5,746 nt of DNA, taken from positions 1 to 5,746 of the forward strand of contig JALTUB010000179.1 of the NCBI GenBank assembly GCA_027047745.1. The letters run 5' to 3'. This document shows positions 5,048-5,746 of this stretch, one piece after another; the stretch's first letter is position 1; each line of letters opens with the position of its first letter. The translations under genes were made by a program, and so were the position numbers. The stretch is from Sulfurimonas sp. GTDB lineage: Bacteria; Campylobacterota; Campylobacteria; Campylobacterales; Sulfurimonadaceae. Under the pieces are notes generated by a model that saw only the letters and a list, made by a program, of their open reading frames with translations, was not told the origin of the DNA and ran no database searches.

Positions 5048-5689
5048 CTATCCATTTAAAACTATATTAAAATTCCAGATTTCTTTTTTACCTTCTTCAA
5101 TAGAAATTTTAAATCTAAGAGGTATAGGATTGTTTTCAATAAACGATTTAACTAAATAACCATGTCCAAGTTTCAACCAATCATCTGGATGTATTGAAAC
5201 TGGATAGATAAAAGAATATTGTATTACTCCATTTAATGATTTGAATTTTTCATCATTAAAGACTTCAGGTGTTCCTTGATTAGTCCAGTGTTTGCCAAGA
5301 AATGGCACATCAAGTTCAGAAGGAACTAACAGATGAATTTGTATATTATCTGCACTTTTTGAACCAATATTTTTAATTCTAAATTCTAAAGGATATTTTT
5401 CTCCATCTTTATCAATACTAATTAATTTTTCTTCAGAAATAGTTATATTATTTAATGATAAATCAAATGCAGGTTCACGACTTGCTTTTACATGTAATTC
5501 ACTAATTTGTTTTTTAAGGTTGCCATTATCTTTTTGAGATTGAAATGCTATTAAAATTTCAAATAGTAATCCTCCTAAAAATAAAATAATTGCGGTAATA
5601 TTTAACCATAGCGGAGTTTCATCAGGCCTAAACCATCCAGTAACAGCAATCAATGTTGTAAAAACAAGAACTATAAATCTTTTATACAC
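5048..5689 (-). CDS. Membrane-anchored protein of unknown function (cassette cargo)
   Basis: This is a 213-residue protein that I do not recognise. Two hydrophobic helices, about residues 4-20 and 28-48, are separated by a short loop (FRPDETPLW). A polar, possibly coiled stretch follows at about 50-70 (SQKDNGNLKKQISELHVKA). The rest (about 73-213) is soluble and rich in beta strands. LEFRIKNIGSKSADNIQIHL, at about 101-120, resembles the first strands of CARDB/Ig-like domains, where a stretch like 'N-x-G-x-x-x-A-x-x-V' is common. With both termini on one side the C-terminal domain would probably be cytoplasmic, but topology is uncertain. The start is a GTG at 5689 with AAGGAAG eight bases upstream; the nearer ATG at 5697 is out of frame. 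It has no room for its own promoter and must be read from upstream of the window. Confidence 0.7.
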   Translation of the reverse strand: MYKRFIVLVFTTLIAVTGWFRPDETPLWLNITAIILFLGGLLFEILIAFQSQKDNGNLKKQISELHVKASREPAFDLSLNNITISEEKLISIDKDGEKYPLEFRIKNIGSKSADNIQIHLLVPSELDVPFLGKHWTNQGTPEVFNDEKFKSLNGVIQYSFIYPVSIHPDDWLKLGHGYLVKSFIENNPIPLRFKISIEEGKKEIWNFNIVLNG

Positions 5690-5708
5690 TTTTCCATCTT
5701 CCTTAATT

Positions 5709-5746
5709 ATCTAACGACTGAATATAGCCGATAAGTTCCCGCTAGG
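5709..5746 (-). repeat. 3' half of an attC (or attI) site cut by the window edge
   Basis: On the minus strand the last 38 bases end in GTTAGAT (5715-5709), a perfect GTTRRRY core box, preceded by a spacer and L'-like sequence (GGCTATATTCAGTC). The unknown cassette gene's ribosome-binding site and GTG follow within 20 nt, the normal spacing for a cassette gene behind a core site. The left arm lies beyond the window, so I cannot tell an attC of another cassette from the attI of an integron. Confidence 0.55.

Larger units (their letters stand above)
4147..5746 (-). mobile_element. Integron-type gene cassette array (attC sites, no integrase seen)
   Basis: This stretch is organised like integron cassettes on the minus strand. 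GTT-type core sites lie at 5709-5715, 4909-4915 and 4301-4307. Crossover between G and TT in each would release two cassettes, about 4915-5714 (800 bp, one gene) and 4307-4914 (608 bp, a toxin-antitoxin pair). Each gene set lies close to the next site: the stop of the upstream cassette gene is 5 nt from its attC, and its start is about 20 nt after the preceding core site. One attC is complete with inverted arms, one is cut by the window edge and one is a half-site. No integrase (intI) frame is present, so intI, if any, lies beyond the right edge; otherwise this is a CALIN. Toxin-antitoxin modules and orphan proteins are typical cassette cargo. Confidence 0.7.

Noticed and set aside
4147..5746. 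CRISPR array, tRNA or rRNA in the intergenic stretches
   Set aside because: The only repeats are the two attC ends 608 bp apart, and no cloverleaf or rRNA-like sequence is visible.

Overview
The window is AT-rich DNA, densely packed with genes. It looks chromosomal and comes from a denitrifying bacterium, most likely a Campylobacterota member of the Sulfurimonas/Arcobacter kind. That placement is an inference from base composition, protein style and the pairing of heme d1 biosynthesis genes with a cysteine-free Crp/Fnr regulator; no database was searched.

Left part (1-2948): the window opens inside the 3' end of a NirF-like heme d1 biosynthesis gene. This is translationally coupled (TAATG) to a complete uroporphyrinogen-III C-methyltransferase, best read as NirE/CobA, which makes the precorrin-2 from which heme d1 is built. 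Facing it on the minus strand is a two-gene unit: a Crp/Fnr-family regulator without cysteines, followed by a 64-residue two-helix membrane protein. Diverging from the regulator is a plus-strand pair: a TrpD2/YbiB-type relative of anthranilate phosphoribosyltransferase that has lost the PRPP motifs, overlapping by 8 nt with a 12-helix MFS transporter (to 4146). The regulator may control the denitrification genes and its divergent neighbour, since half an FNR box lies between the two promoters.

Right part (4147-5746): this differs from the left. All genes are on the minus strand and are separated by integron-type recombination sites (attC). Reading leftwards from the right edge: the 3' half of an attC (or attI) ending in GTTAGAT; a short cassette with one membrane-anchored protein of unknown function; a complete 134-bp attC with long inverted arms; a second cassette with a YoeB-type toxin and its antitoxin, driven by its own promoter; a truncated attC half-site sharing a 15-bp identical repeat with the complete one; and a 5'- and 3'-truncated PIN-domain (VapC-like) gene remnant beginning at the attC crossover point. 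No integrase gene is in the window, so this is either the tail of an integron whose intI lies beyond the right edge or a cluster of attC sites lacking an integrase (CALIN).

The most interesting points are the cassette array, the interrupted PIN gene at its left border, and the uncharacterised membrane protein carried as cassette cargo.
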